A stretch of DNA of 64,000 nucleotides from CAWCDJ01 sp963796485 (GCA_963796485.1 CAWCLV010000001.1:1798001-1862000), one strand, 5' to 3'; positions 20,637-30,425 are shown, counted from the stretch's first letter. Notes: a model not told the origin generated them from the letters alone. Translations and numbers: made by a program.

Positions 20637-22775
20637 ATGGATGACCCAACTGTCTCGATGACCGGCGGGATTCCCGCCAATCCAGCCGGACCTCTCACTT
20701 CATGGGGGCCGTTTCGTCTTTTCGAGAAGGTGGGGCAAGGCGCGTTCGGCGAAGTCTACCGGGCCTGGGATGCCACCCTGCAAAGAGAGGTTGCCCTAAA
20801 ACTACTGCGCGAAATCCGTGCCGGAGACGATGCCTATGAGGCGGTACTGAAAGAAGCGCGGGCGATGGCGCGGGTGCGTCATCCGAACATCGTAACGGTC
20901 TACGGCATCGATCATCATGAGGGGCGAGTCGGCTTCTGGAGCGATTTCGTTCACGGCCGGACCCTGTCGGATCTGGTGAGGGTGCAAGGCCCCTTCGGAG
21001 CGCGGGAAGCCACGCTGATCGGCATCGAAGTGTGCCGCGCGGCGAGCGCGGTGCATGGCGCCGGCCTGGTGCACGGCGACATTAAAACCGGCAACGTCAT
21101 GCGCGAAGATGGCGGCCGGATTCTGTTGATGGATTTCGGCCTCACGCATGGCACGGCGGAGCACCACTTCGGGGGGACGCCGCAATATATGGCGCCGGAA
21201 CTGCTATCGGGCAGTCCGGCGACCGTTTCATCGGATCTGTACGCCGTAGGCGTTCTGCTGTTTAATCTCGTCACGGGAAAGCACCCAATCGAGGTTCGCC
21301 AAGTCACCGAACTGGTCAACGCGCACCAGACGGGTTCGCTTCGCAGGGTCGTGGACGAACGGCCCGATCTTCCCGAAAGCTTTGCACGCGTCATCGGGAC
21401 AGCGCTCGAGGCAGAGCCTCGGAAGCGATTTTCGAGCGCGGGCGAGATGATGGCCGCGCTGGCGGAAACGCTCGGAACGGGTCTTCCCATCGCGCCAAAA
21501 AGGCGCCGTGCGCGGGTGTTGCTGATTGCGGCGGCAGCCTTCGCGGGGGCGGTCGCTCTGTCGTTTTTGCCGCAGGTGCGCGCCATGCTCCCTGTCGTGC
21601 GGCCCGCGATATTCCGGGTCGCTCACGCCGACTACCTGAAGGCGCAGGACCTCCTCGACACCTATTACAAGCCCGGCCACGTGGAAAGCGCGACCGCGCT
21701 TTTCCGGAAAAGTATCGGGAACGATCCGAAGTTTGCGCTGGCCTACGCCGGGCTGGCTCGCGCCTACTGGCGGCACTACATCGATACGCGCAATTCGAGT
21801 TTTGTTCCCATGGCAAAGGAAGCGTGCGGTAAGGCGCTGGAACTTGGAGAGGACCTCTCCTCGGTCCACGTCACACTCGGGATGATCTATACGGACGGCG
21901 GACGGAGCGACCTCGCTACCGAAGAACTAGAGCAGGCGCTGCGGCTCGACCAGCATAACTCCGAAGCGTATGCGGCGCTTGCGGATCTTTACGTCAAACA
22001 GGGCAGGGACGCGGACGTAGCGGCTGCTCTGGAGAAGGCTATCGACCTCAGTCCGTCGGACTGGCGCTGGCCGAATCAGCTCGGCCTCTATTATCGGTCT
22101 CTGGGAAAGCTTGCCGAGGCCGAATCCAAACTGAAACAGGCGGCCGCCCTGAGCCCTGATAATTCCCGGCCGCTGAATAATCTGGCCATCGTTTATATGG
22201 ATCTGGGGCGATTCGGGGAAGCCAGGGCCACCCTGGAAAAGTCGATCGGCATTCTTCCGGACTACTCCAATTACTCGAATCTCGGGACGGTTCTGCTTGA
22301 ACAGGGAGAGTATTCGCAAGCCGCATCCATGTATGAGCGGTCCATCGATTTAAATCCCGCCAGCTATGTTGCCTACGCGAACCTCGCGTCGGCCCTTCTA
22401 TGGGGGCCGGGAGGAAAAGACAAAGCCCGTCCCGTGTTCCAGAAAGCCATCGAGCTCGACGAAAATTATCGCAAGAGCCGTCCCACCGATGCCCGGGTTC
22501 TCGCCAATCTCGGCTCGTACTATGCCTCCCTCGGGAATGCCGCAAAAAGCATTCCGCTGGTAAAGCAAGGGCTCGCGCTGGAACCGGAGAGCCCGCAAAT
22601 TCTGTTTCGAGCCGGCGAGAGCTACGAAATACTTCATCAGCGCGACCAGGCGCTCTATTGGATCGGGAAAGCCGTCGAGCACGGCTTCCCGCTTGCCTAC
22701 ATCAGTAGAAGCCCGGAACTGGCGCAACTTCGCTCGGACCCGCGATTTTTTTCGATTGCGAACAGGAAAAAGTAG
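20637..22775 (+). CDS. Membrane Ser/Thr protein kinase with TPR domain
   Basis: 712 residues from ATG 20637 (a TTG 42 bp earlier is possible). Kinase domain from about residue 25: Gly loop GQGAFGEVY, ATP lysine in VALKLL, catalytic loop HGDIKTGNVM and DFG in LLMDFGLTHG. The loop has HGD instead of HRD, so it is a non-RD kinase, but the catalytic Asp and Asn are present. A transmembrane helix (VLLIAAAAFAGAVALSFL, about residues 296-313) is followed by roughly nine TPR units to the end (TLEKSIGILPDYSNYSNLG and similar). Kinase in the cytoplasm, TPRs probably outside. It precedes the CHAT cluster on the same strand. Confidence 0.9.
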   Translation: MDDPTVSMTGGIPANPAGPLTSWGPFRLFEKVGQGAFGEVYRAWDATLQREVALKLLREIRAGDDAYEAVLKEARAMARVRHPNIVTVYGIDHHEGRVGFWSDFVHGRTLSDLVRVQGPFGAREATLIGIEVCRAASAVHGAGLVHGDIKTGNVMREDGGRILLMDFGLTHGTAEHHFGGTPQYMAPELLSGSPATVSSDLYAVGVLLFNLVTGKHPIEVRQVTELVNAHQTGSLRRVVDERPDLPESFARVIGTALEAEPRKRFSSAGEMMAALAETLGTGLPIAPKRRRARVLLIAAAAFAGAVALSFLPQVRAMLPVVRPAIFRVAHADYLKAQDLLDTYYKPGHVESATALFRKSIGNDPKFALAYAGLARAYWRHYIDTRNSSFVPMAKEACGKALELGEDLSSVHVTLGMIYTDGGRSDLATEELEQALRLDQHNSEAYAALADLYVKQGRDADVAAALEKAIDLSPSDWRWPNQLGLYYRSLGKLAEAESKLKQAAALSPDNSRPLNNLAIVYMDLGRFGEARATLEKSIGILPDYSNYSNLGTVLLEQGEYSQAASMYERSIDLNPASYVAYANLASALLWGPGGKDKARPVFQKAIELDENYRKSRPTDARVLANLGSYYASLGNAAKSIPLVKQGLALEPESPQILFRAGESYEILHQRDQALYWIGKAVEHGFPLAYISRSPELAQLRSDPRFFSIANRKK

Positions 22776-22783
22776 TGTAAACT
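22756..22783 (+). promoter_or_regulatory. Candidate promoter for the CHAT/nSTAND cluster
   Basis: TTGCGA at 22756-22761 and TAAACT at 22778-22783 with 16-bp spacing, 25 bp before the ATG at 22808. It overlaps the 3' end of the kinase gene, so the cluster can be read separately or by read-through. Confidence 0.4.
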
Positions 22784-22807
22784 GGCTAGCCTGACGAGGA
22801 GAACCGG

Positions 22808-23185
22808 ATGGCTGCGACAGAGATCCGTATTCAGGAATCGGGTGACTATCTCGTTCCCGATATCTCAACACTTTCATTCTCGAGCGGCGATGTGGTGACT
22901 TTTACCGCGCCTGCCGATTCCGCTGTGTGCCTGTGCATGAACAGCGCTACCGCGCAGATTCTCTCCATTCCCGCGGGTGCACCCGCGCCTGAGATTCCTG
23001 CCGGCGGCTCGGTTTCTTTTCAGTTCGCGAGCCCGGCTCCCGGGACGTACGTGGTCCTGACGCAGTGGCCCGACGCTCAATGCCCGGCCGATATCGCGAA
23101 TGAAGCAGGCCCGGCGGCGGTCCTTTCGATCCAACCAGCGCCGGCGGCTTCGTATTCCGGACCGGACGCGGACCCGCAGACCTAA
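22808..23185 (+). CDS. Small beta-rich protein of the CHAT cluster, unknown
   Basis: 125 residues, no signal peptide, good ribosome site (GAGGAGA). Alternating hydrophobic strands (DVVTFTAP, GGSVSFQFASPAPGTYVVLTQW) suggest a small beta-sandwich, perhaps cupredoxin-like in shape but without a recognisable metal set (cysteines in VCLCMN and DAQCPAD). The C-terminus is Pro/Ala-rich. It is the first gene after the candidate promoter and 46 bp before the CHAT gene, so it probably belongs to that system. I do not recognise the family. Confidence 0.7.
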   Translation: MAATEIRIQESGDYLVPDISTLSFSSGDVVTFTAPADSAVCLCMNSATAQILSIPAGAPAPEIPAGGSVSFQFASPAPGTYVVLTQWPDAQCPADIANEAGPAAVLSIQPAPAASYSGPDADPQT

Positions 23186-23231
23186 TCCCGGCAGACCACG
23201 AAAGCGGCCTTCCACTCGAAGAACATCGACT

Positions 23232-25335
23232 ATGCCGGTATCGCCCAGCTACGCCGAGTTAGAGGTGGGACTCCACCGTGCGCGTCCCGAAGCATATCAG
23301 GTTGAACTCCGTTTCACGAATCCTGCGAGCGAAAGCGAACTACTGCCGGCGAGAGGCGAAGCGCGATTCGATTTCGCCGCGTTGCTCAGCGAGCAACTGA
23401 ACCCCCGGGCATACGGCAAGGCACTCGCAGCCATGCTGTTCGCGGATGCAGCGGTCCGCTCCATGTTTCAGGAGGCGCTCGCCTCGGCCGCGTCGTTGAA
23501 TCTGGCGCTTCAGTGTCCGGCTGCTGATCGGGCCATCGGCCGCCGAGTTGCACAGCCTCCGCTGGGAGTTGCTGGCCGCGCCGGAAACCGCCGAGTATCT
23601 GTTCACCTCGGAGCGCATCCTGTTTTCACGGCTCATGACGGCTCAGGATTGGCGGACCGTCCGGCTCCGCCCCAAGGCGGAGATGAACGCGCTCATCGCG
23701 GTTTCGGCGCCGTCCAATCTCAGCCGGTATCAGCTCGCGCCAGTGGATGCAGCGGGCGAGATTGCCCGCGCGGAGGCAAGCCTCGCCGGGATCGGCATCG
23801 CTATTGCCGGCCGGAACGAGCCTCTGACGCTCGCACGTCTCATCGACCGGCTGCGCGAGCCTGTAGACGTTCTGTACCTGGTCGCGCACGGCATGTACAC
23901 GGAGGACGGTCCGTATCTCTTCCTGCAGGAGGAGGACGGCTCGGTCGCCCGGGTCAAGGGGGCGGACTTCGCCGCGCGTCTCAACGACCTGGGTCAGCAG
24001 CCGCGGGTCGTCGTGCTGGCGTCCTGTGAAAGCGCCGGCGCGGAGGCGGCGCCTGATTCGGGATACGATGCGCTCCACTCGTTGGCGCCGCTGCTGGCCG
24101 CGGCCGGTGTGGCCGCCGTCGTCGCCATGCGGGGTAAGATCAGCATGAAGACCGTCGAGCAGGTGGTGCCCGCGTTCTTTCGCGAACTGCTGCGGGACGG
24201 TCAAATCGATCGCGCGATGGCCGCCGCCCGAAGCACGGCGGTCGCGCTGGGCCGCCCCGATTTCTGGATGCCCGCGCTGTACCTGCGGCTGAGAGGCGGG
24301 CGCATCTGGTACGAGCCCGGCTTCACCCAGGCCGGCGATTTCGAGAAGTGGCAGAGCATCGCGACTCACGTTCGCGACGGGAAAGCCGTGGCAATCCTGG
24401 GATCCGGCATGTGCGAACCGATCTATGGCGATTCCCGTAGCATGGCGCGCGCGCTTGCCCAGGCTAACCACTTTCCGGTGGCCGACCACCAGCAGGACGA
24501 TCTGCCGCGGGTCCTGCAATTCCTCACGGTGAATCAGGACGGCGCCTTTGCCGGCAGCGAGATCTTTCGCCATATGCGCCAGGAAGTCCTGCGGCGCCAC
24601 GGTGCGCGGCTCCCCGGCGAACTCCGCGATGCGCCGCTGCCGAAGGTGCTCGACTACCTGCTTCAGCAGCCGCCGGACGGCGGGAGCGCCAATGCTTTCC
24701 AGGTGCTTGCCGGGCTGCCGGTTTCGGTTTACATCGCTGCCACCCCGGACCGCCTCCTCGCGCGCGCATTGAAAGCTGCCGGCAAGAGCCCGGAGGTTCT
24801 CATCCCGGCCTGGCGGCGCACCGGTTTGGAACTGCCCGTCGAGCCCGCGTACAATGGCACGCCCACGCCACAGAACCCGGTCGTCTATCAGATGTTGGGC
24901 GTTTACGGCAAGGAAGAATCGGTGGTTCTGACGGAAGACGACTATTTCGACTATGCGATCGCCACCGCGAGCTACCAACTGGTCCCGCGCGTCGTGCGTA
25001 GCGCGCTGGTCTCGAATTCGCTTCTGTTCCTCGGATTTCAGTTGACCGACTGGAGCTTCCGCGTCCTCTTCCGGCTGATCCACAGCCTGGAAGGGAGCAA
25101 TAAAAACTCGCGCATGTCGCACGTTGGTGTGCAAGTCGATCCGGAAGAGTACACCCTTGCCGACGCCAGAAAGGCGCGAACCTACCTGCAACAGTATCTC
25201 GAGAAGGAAGCCAACATCGCGCTTTTCTGGGGGAGCGCGGAGGACTTTCTGACTCAGTTGCAAAAGCAGCTTGCCAAGCTGCCCGCGCCGGCTCGCGCGG
25301 CGGCTGCCGGCGCGGGAGAAGATTGGGATGTCTGA
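23232..25335 (+). CDS. CHAT protease fused to SIR2-like domain, apparent frameshift
   Basis: Two frames join if one T at about 23514 is removed (LALQ then RLLIGPSAAELHSLRWELL), giving exactly 700 residues from ATG 23232. The CHAT domain has the catalytic His in VLYLVAHGMY and Cys in VVVLASCESAG, so it should be an active caspase-like protease. From about residue 380 a SIR2_2-like domain follows: AVAILGSGMCEP, VVLTEDDYFDY, LLFLGFQLTDWSFRVLF. The usual TTNYD reads AATPD and the usual LHG reads MLG, so the Asn and His needed for NAD hydrolysis are missing. Stop overlaps the next gene start. Confidence 0.88.
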
Positions 25336-27652
25336 GGGGAAGGCGGGTCCGAACCCTTACGTCGGCCCCCGGCCGTTTCGGCTCGGCGAGCCCCTCTTCG
25401 GCCGGGATTCCGAAGCGCGCGATCTTTTCTACCTGCTCAACGCGGAGCGGGTTGTCCTGCTGCACTCGCCTTCCGGCGCGGGAAAGAGTTCGCTGGTGCA
25501 GGCGGGGCTGATCCCCCGGCTCAGAGAGGAAGACTTCGACATCTGGCCGACCATACGAGTCAACCTGGAGCCCCCGGCGGGGGTCGCAGTGAACCGCTAT
25601 GTCTCGAGCACGATTCTCAGCCTGGAAGAGGAACTGCCCGGGCATCTCCGCCGCGGCGCGCATGCCCTGAGCACGCTCACTCTCGACCAGTACGTCTCCG
25701 CACGTCCGCGCAGGCGCAATGCGCCGCCTAACCTGGTCCTGATTTTCGACCAGTTCGAGGAGGTTCTGACCGCCGACCCGGTCGCCCTGGACGCTAAGCG
25801 CGAGTTCTTCACGCAATTGGGCGAACTGCTCCGCCGCCGCGAAATCTGGGCGCTCTTCGTCCTCCGCGAGGACTACCTTGCCCCTCTCGACCCTTACGCG
25901 CCGCTGGTTCCGACGCAGTTGAAGAACCGATTCCGCCTGGACCTCCTCGGCCTGAGTGCCGCGGTAGATGCGATCCGAAAGCCAGCCGGGGCGGCCGGGC
26001 GCGATTACGCGCCGGATGTAGCCGAACGCCTGGTGCGCGATCTCTCGGCCATTTCGGTTCAGCAGGTAGACGGAAGCTTCGTGAAACAGATGGGCAGCAC
26101 GGTCGAGCCGGTCCAGTTGCAGGTGGTCTGCCGCAGGCTCTGGGACGCGATGCCCGCGGACTGTCTCCGCATCGATCTGGAACACCTGGAGCGCTTCGGA
26201 GACGTGAACAACGCGCTCGAGGCATACTATGACCTTTCCATCGCGAACGTGTCCGGCGGCGAGAGGTTCCTCGAACGCGCGATCCGCGAATGGTTCAACG
26301 ACAGGCTGATCGTCCGCGGCGAGATCCGCGGCCAGACCATGCAAGGCGAATCGGCCACGGACGGCCTGGACAACCGCATCGTCCAAAAGCTGTTGGACGC
26401 CCACCTGATCCGCGCCGAAAAGCGGCGCGCGGCGACGTGGTTCGAACTGGCCCACGACCGGCTGATCCAGCCGGTGACCAGCAGCAACACGCGATGGTAC
26501 GAGACGAACCTTGAGGAGTTTCAGCGAAGGGCGGCCGTTTGGGAGAAGAACGGAAACCCCGAGGGGCTGTTGCTGCTGGATGCCGACCTCGGAAAAGCCG
26601 AAGCATGGGTCAACGAATTTCGCAAGACGACGCCGTATGAAGATCGCTTCCTCGAAGCTTCGCGCCGCCGTCAGGAAGCCGTGGACCAGCAGAAACTCCA
26701 CATCAGGAAATTGCGGCAGCGGTCGATCATCGCAAGTGCCGCAGCCGTGGTCGCGGTTGCCCTGGTCTTCGCCACTCTGATCACCGCGAAGCAAAAGCTG
26801 GACGCGCAACAAAAGGCGGCCGAGGCACAGCAGAAGACGCTTCATACGCAGGAGCAATTGCAGAAGACCAACCAGGTGCTGGCGAACACCAGCAACGCGC
26901 TGACGTCCACGAATAGCGCTTTGAATGCAGCCAACGCAACGGCCCTGGAGTTGCGAAAAGCGCGCGACCGGATATTCCTGGATCTGCTCGAGCGGGTCAT
27001 TCATTTTCAAATCCCGGTCGCGGAAAAGGCCGCGGCCGGTGGAGTGGAACCGTTGGACCCATCGCGTGACCGGGAATGGGAGCCCCTGATTCGGGGCGCC
27101 GGCCGGAGGGAGGTTCCCTTCGCGATGGCGCGCGCAGTGGACGGGAGCACCAAGGGACGAATCGTCATGGTCGGACAAGTCTCATTCCTGGCATACCGGG
27201 ACGAGAATTCGGATAACCAGCCGCTGGGAACCGTGCTGGTCTGGCTGAAGGGAGATCGCAAAGGTAAAGTTCTGATCCGCGATAACCCGGCGGACCCTTT
27301 TTACGCTAACTTCGGTCAGCCGGCTCTGAATATGCTGGCGCAGAAGATCGGCGAGTGGAACTTCGAGACGGAGTTTGCCCGCGACCTGAGCGACCCGGCA
27401 GCCCTCGGGCGCGCGGAAATCCTGATTATTCCCGACGCGTGGAGCGACTTCCCGGACCGCGAGACCAAGGCGATCGTCAATTTTGTCGAAAATGGCGGCG
27501 GTGTGCTGGCTGCCGGTTTTGGCTGGAAATGGCAGGCACAGGGGCCCGGCGCCACGCAGAATAGAACTCCGGCATCTCTGGACGCGTATCCCATGAATAA
27601 GCTGTTCGCCCACTTCGGAGCGCGCTGGAACGGCGGGCGCCTGGTCAAGTAA
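25328..27652 (+). CDS. nSTAND-type P-loop NTPase with transmembrane helix
   Basis: 774 residues; ATG 25328 overlaps the CHAT stop by 8 bp. Conserved opening NPYVGPRPFRLGEPLFGRD, Walker A SPSGAGKSSLV, Walker B LVLIFDQFEEVL and sensor LREDYLAPLDP define the nSTAND1-like ATPase group used as molecular switches. A winged-helix-like segment ends FELAHDRLIQPV. A transmembrane helix (IIASAAAVVAVALVFATLI, about 465-485) leads into a coiled coil, then an extracytoplasmic-side region whose end (AEILIIPDAWSDFP, AIVNFVENGGGVLAAGF) looks like a glutamine-amidotransferase-like fold. It is probably the sensing and assembly scaffold for the neighbouring proteases. Confidence 0.87.
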   Translation: MSEGKAGPNPYVGPRPFRLGEPLFGRDSEARDLFYLLNAERVVLLHSPSGAGKSSLVQAGLIPRLREEDFDIWPTIRVNLEPPAGVAVNRYVSSTILSLEEELPGHLRRGAHALSTLTLDQYVSARPRRRNAPPNLVLIFDQFEEVLTADPVALDAKREFFTQLGELLRRREIWALFVLREDYLAPLDPYAPLVPTQLKNRFRLDLLGLSAAVDAIRKPAGAAGRDYAPDVAERLVRDLSAISVQQVDGSFVKQMGSTVEPVQLQVVCRRLWDAMPADCLRIDLEHLERFGDVNNALEAYYDLSIANVSGGERFLERAIREWFNDRLIVRGEIRGQTMQGESATDGLDNRIVQKLLDAHLIRAEKRRAATWFELAHDRLIQPVTSSNTRWYETNLEEFQRRAAVWEKNGNPEGLLLLDADLGKAEAWVNEFRKTTPYEDRFLEASRRRQEAVDQQKLHIRKLRQRSIIASAAAVVAVALVFATLITAKQKLDAQQKAAEAQQKTLHTQEQLQKTNQVLANTSNALTSTNSALNAANATALELRKARDRIFLDLLERVIHFQIPVAEKAAAGGVEPLDPSRDREWEPLIRGAGRREVPFAMARAVDGSTKGRIVMVGQVSFLAYRDENSDNQPLGTVLVWLKGDRKGKVLIRDNPADPFYANFGQPALNMLAQKIGEWNFETEFARDLSDPAALGRAEILIIPDAWSDFPDRETKAIVNFVENGGGVLAAGFGWKWQAQGPGATQNRTPASLDAYPMNKLFAHFGARWNGGRLVK

Positions 27653-27656
27653 AGCG

Positions 27657-29612
27657 ATGACTCCGCAAACCAGCCCCGATTGGTTCACCTTCAACGGCAT
27701 CGATGCCGACAGCGGCGAGTACCTGCAACGGCCCATGACGGCGGAGGAACTCCTGCGGCTGGCGCACGGCGAGTCTTTCGATCCGTCGCATCTGTCGGAT
27801 TTGCAGTGGCGCAGTGACCAAGCCAGCAGCGGAGGACACTACGGCGTCGTGGAAGGAATCGATTCCGCGGATCTCGCGCAAACCGGATGGGGTGTCATTT
27901 TCCCCGCCGAATCCGATCCGGCCGTTCGCGCGGCACTGAAGCCGCTGCTCGAGCTGCGGCGGGAGCAGTCCTCCGCCAAACGGGAGGGGCTGTATCGCGA
28001 ATATTCCGGCCCCGACGGGTACCGCCCGGGCGAATCCAAGCCGGCGTTTCTCGCTCGCCACGGTGTTGGCCCCGGACCCGTGGACCCGGTAAAGATGCCG
28101 TACTACCTACTGCTGGTCGGCGATCCGGAGAGCATCCCTTACCGATTCCAGTATCAGATCGACGTGCAGTTCGCGGTCGGACGGATCCACTTCGACAGGC
28201 TGGAGGAATACGCTGCTTACGCCCGGAGCGTGGTCGATGCCGAGACCGGGAAGATCGCCCTGTCGCGCCGCGCCGCGTTTTTCGGCGCCGCCAATCCGGA
28301 TGACGCCGCCACGCAAATGAGCGCCACCGATCTGGTTGCGCCGCTGGCAGAGTTCGCCCGGACCGGTCACCCCGAGTGGACCATCGACTACGTTCCAGCC
28401 GAAGAGGCGAACAAGACGCGGCTCGCCAGCCTGCTTGGCGGCGCCGCGACGCCGGCCCTGCTCTTCACCGCCGGCCACGGAATGAGTTTCCGCAACGGCG
28501 ATCCGCGGCAGGCCTCCGCTCAGGGCGCCCTGTTGTGTCAGGATTGGCCCGGTCCTTCGTGGCGTCAACCGGTGCCGGAGAGTTTCTACTTCGCGGCCGG
28601 CGATCTCCCTTCGGATGCGCGCCTGGCCGGGCTGATCACGATGCATTTCGCCTGTTACGGCTGCGGTACGCCGCAACTGGACCAGTTTGCGCCGATGGGT
28701 GCCGCCGAGCGCGCGGCCATCGCTCCGCGGGCTTTTGTGGCCGGACTGCCGAAGGCGCTGCTGGCACACCCGCAGGGCGGAGCGCTTGCGGCTATCGGCC
28801 ATGTCGAGCGCGCGTGGGGTTGCTCCTTCCGCTGGAATCGGGCCGGCCGCCAGGTGCAGACATTCGAGAGCGCCCTGAAGTGCCTGATGAGCGGCCAGCC
28901 GGTGGGCGCGGCGCTCGAATTCTTCAACAGCCGCTACGCCGAACTTGCCTCCGATCTCACGGTGGAACTCGAAGACTTGAAGTTCAATCGCCCGCCGGAC
29001 CCCTACAATCTCGCGTCGATGTGGACCGCGAACAATGACGCCCGCGGCTATGCCATCGTCGGAGATCCCGCAGTGCGGCTCCCGCTGGCGGAGCAGGGCG
29101 CCTCGGAGATGCGCCCGGAAAGGCCCACAATCATGGTGAGTTCCCGAGCGGCCGGAAACATTTCCGCCGCGCCCGTATTCCCTCAACCGGCCGCACCAGG
29201 TCCGGAAACTGCCGGCGCTGAAACCGAATACGGGCTGCTCGATCCCATTCGAAACGCCCAGGCGGCACTGACGAGCACTCTCCAGCAGGTGCTCTCGAAA
29301 TTAGGCGAAACCCTTCAGCGTGCGGTTGAGAGCGCCACGACCGTCGAGGTGGCCACCTACGTGGCGGACGACGTATCTCTTGCGAAATTTGAAAACGGCC
29401 AGTTCACCGGCGCGCGCCTGCGGGCGCTGACACGCGTGAGCCTCGACGGCAAGACCCTGGTGTGTGTGCCGGAGCGCGAGGGAAAGGTGGATGACGACGT
29501 CTGGAAGATTCACTCCGATGCGTTAGCCAGGGCGCTCGCGAACCGCGCCGATATGATGAAGCTCGCCGCCTCGGCGGCGTCGAACCTGCTCGCCGGCTTC
29601 AAGCTCCCGTGA
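27657..29612 (+). CDS. Caspase-fold (C25/gingipain-like) protease
   Basis: 651 residues, no signal peptide, 4 bp after the NTPase stop. The centre reads LLFTAGHGMSF then ITMHFACYGCGTPQLD: a hydrophobic strand with His-Gly, and a second with the nucleophile Cys, the layout of clan CD peptidases. A conserved preceding block (MPYYLLLVGDPESIPYRFQY) resembles the gingipain-like C25 family. After about residue 480 there is a linker and a helical C-terminus. It is a second caspase-type effector beside CHAT. The substrate is unknown; its own neighbours are natural candidates. Confidence 0.8.
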   Translation: MTPQTSPDWFTFNGIDADSGEYLQRPMTAEELLRLAHGESFDPSHLSDLQWRSDQASSGGHYGVVEGIDSADLAQTGWGVIFPAESDPAVRAALKPLLELRREQSSAKREGLYREYSGPDGYRPGESKPAFLARHGVGPGPVDPVKMPYYLLLVGDPESIPYRFQYQIDVQFAVGRIHFDRLEEYAAYARSVVDAETGKIALSRRAAFFGAANPDDAATQMSATDLVAPLAEFARTGHPEWTIDYVPAEEANKTRLASLLGGAATPALLFTAGHGMSFRNGDPRQASAQGALLCQDWPGPSWRQPVPESFYFAAGDLPSDARLAGLITMHFACYGCGTPQLDQFAPMGAAERAAIAPRAFVAGLPKALLAHPQGGALAAIGHVERAWGCSFRWNRAGRQVQTFESALKCLMSGQPVGAALEFFNSRYAELASDLTVELEDLKFNRPPDPYNLASMWTANNDARGYAIVGDPAVRLPLAEQGASEMRPERPTIMVSSRAAGNISAAPVFPQPAAPGPETAGAETEYGLLDPIRNAQAALTSTLQQVLSKLGETLQRAVESATTVEVATYVADDVSLAKFENGQFTGARLRALTRVSLDGKTLVCVPEREGKVDDDVWKIHSDALARALANRADMMKLAASAASNLLAGFKLP

Positions 29613-30070
29613 CCGAGGGCGAGTTCGAAAATGCGATAGGCCGAATCGAAGCCATAAGTCGCGGGGCGTCGTCGGATATCGCCCGGGACTTGGAATTCGG
29701 GCTCGCCGATTCCGGCGATATGGGACTGGAACGGCTACAGAACCTGATCGGCCGTCTCGTACACTACGCCTCCCTGGAGACCCGCATCGAATCGTCGGCG
29801 GCCGCGCGCAGCGTCGTCGGTTGGACCGGCGATCTGGCGACCGTGTGCTCGCCGGCATTCGCCGCGGGCGACCGGCAGGGCGCGCACTTCGCCGCTCTCG
29901 CCGGAGCCCTTCGAACGCGCGCCGGAATCATCAGGATCATGAGCGCGTCGCTCGGGGCCATCGCGGCGATTTCGACTGCCGCGGCAACTCCACTCGGCGC
30001 CGTCAACGCGCTCCGGGCCGTTGCTCAACTGACCCACGAACTCGAGTCGGTCCTCGCAGCCGGCGGCTGA
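29609..30070 (+). CDS. Small helical protein at the end of the CHAT cluster
   Basis: 153 residues; the GTG at 29609 overlaps the preceding stop, so it is translationally coupled to the C25-like protease. Composition is strongly helical (ARDLEFGLADSGD, GIIRIMSASLGAIAAIS), Ala-rich, with no motif I recognise. It could be an adaptor, inhibitor or proteolytic target of the cluster. Last gene of the run; the next genes are convergent. Confidence 0.75.
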   Translation: MTEGEFENAIGRIEAISRGASSDIARDLEFGLADSGDMGLERLQNLIGRLVHYASLETRIESSAAARSVVGWTGDLATVCSPAFAAGDRQGAHFAALAGALRTRAGIIRIMSASLGAIAAISTAAATPLGAVNALRAVAQLTHELESVLAAGG

Positions 30071-30182
30071 CCAGGCGCCGGCGGGAGCGCGGGGGCTGCC
30101 GCAAAAAGACATTTTCGGGAGATCATCTTTGCCCGTTCCCGTAGTGGCCTAGATCTGTTGCCTGGGGTTTTTGCCTCGTGCG

Positions 30183-30302
30183 ATGCACGCCAGCACATAC
30201 TTTTGGAAACAGTTCGAAGTGGCTAAGGAACTTGTAGCCGCTAAGAATACGGAGGCTTTGCCGAACCTTCGTGCTTTGCTGGCAGACAACGAGAGATGCT
30301 CC
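30183..30302 (+). pseudogene. HEAT-repeat protein fragment
   Basis: About 36 codons from an ATG at 30183 read like the start of one helical repeat (YFWKQFEVAKELVAAKN then LPNLRALLADNER) and then dissolve into unrelated sequence. The fragment is lower in GC than its neighbours. It is the only thing I see in the 355-bp gap between the cluster end (30070) and the efflux adaptor stop (30426). Confidence 0.4.
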
Positions 30303-30425
30303 ACTGGCCGGGCAGGCCCTATTCAGCTTCCGCCCTACCCGAAGAGGCAAATGCCGTTCAGGCGGCGACAGCCCGGCGGGTCCCTCCGATTGACGACATG
30401 CTCTGCAGAAGGGCGCACCCCGCTG

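Noticed and set aside
24800..27178. 792-residue frame antisense to the nSTAND gene (and a 545-residue one over CHAT)
   Set aside because: Codon-bias shadows with low-complexity Arg/Gly/His composition and no family signature.
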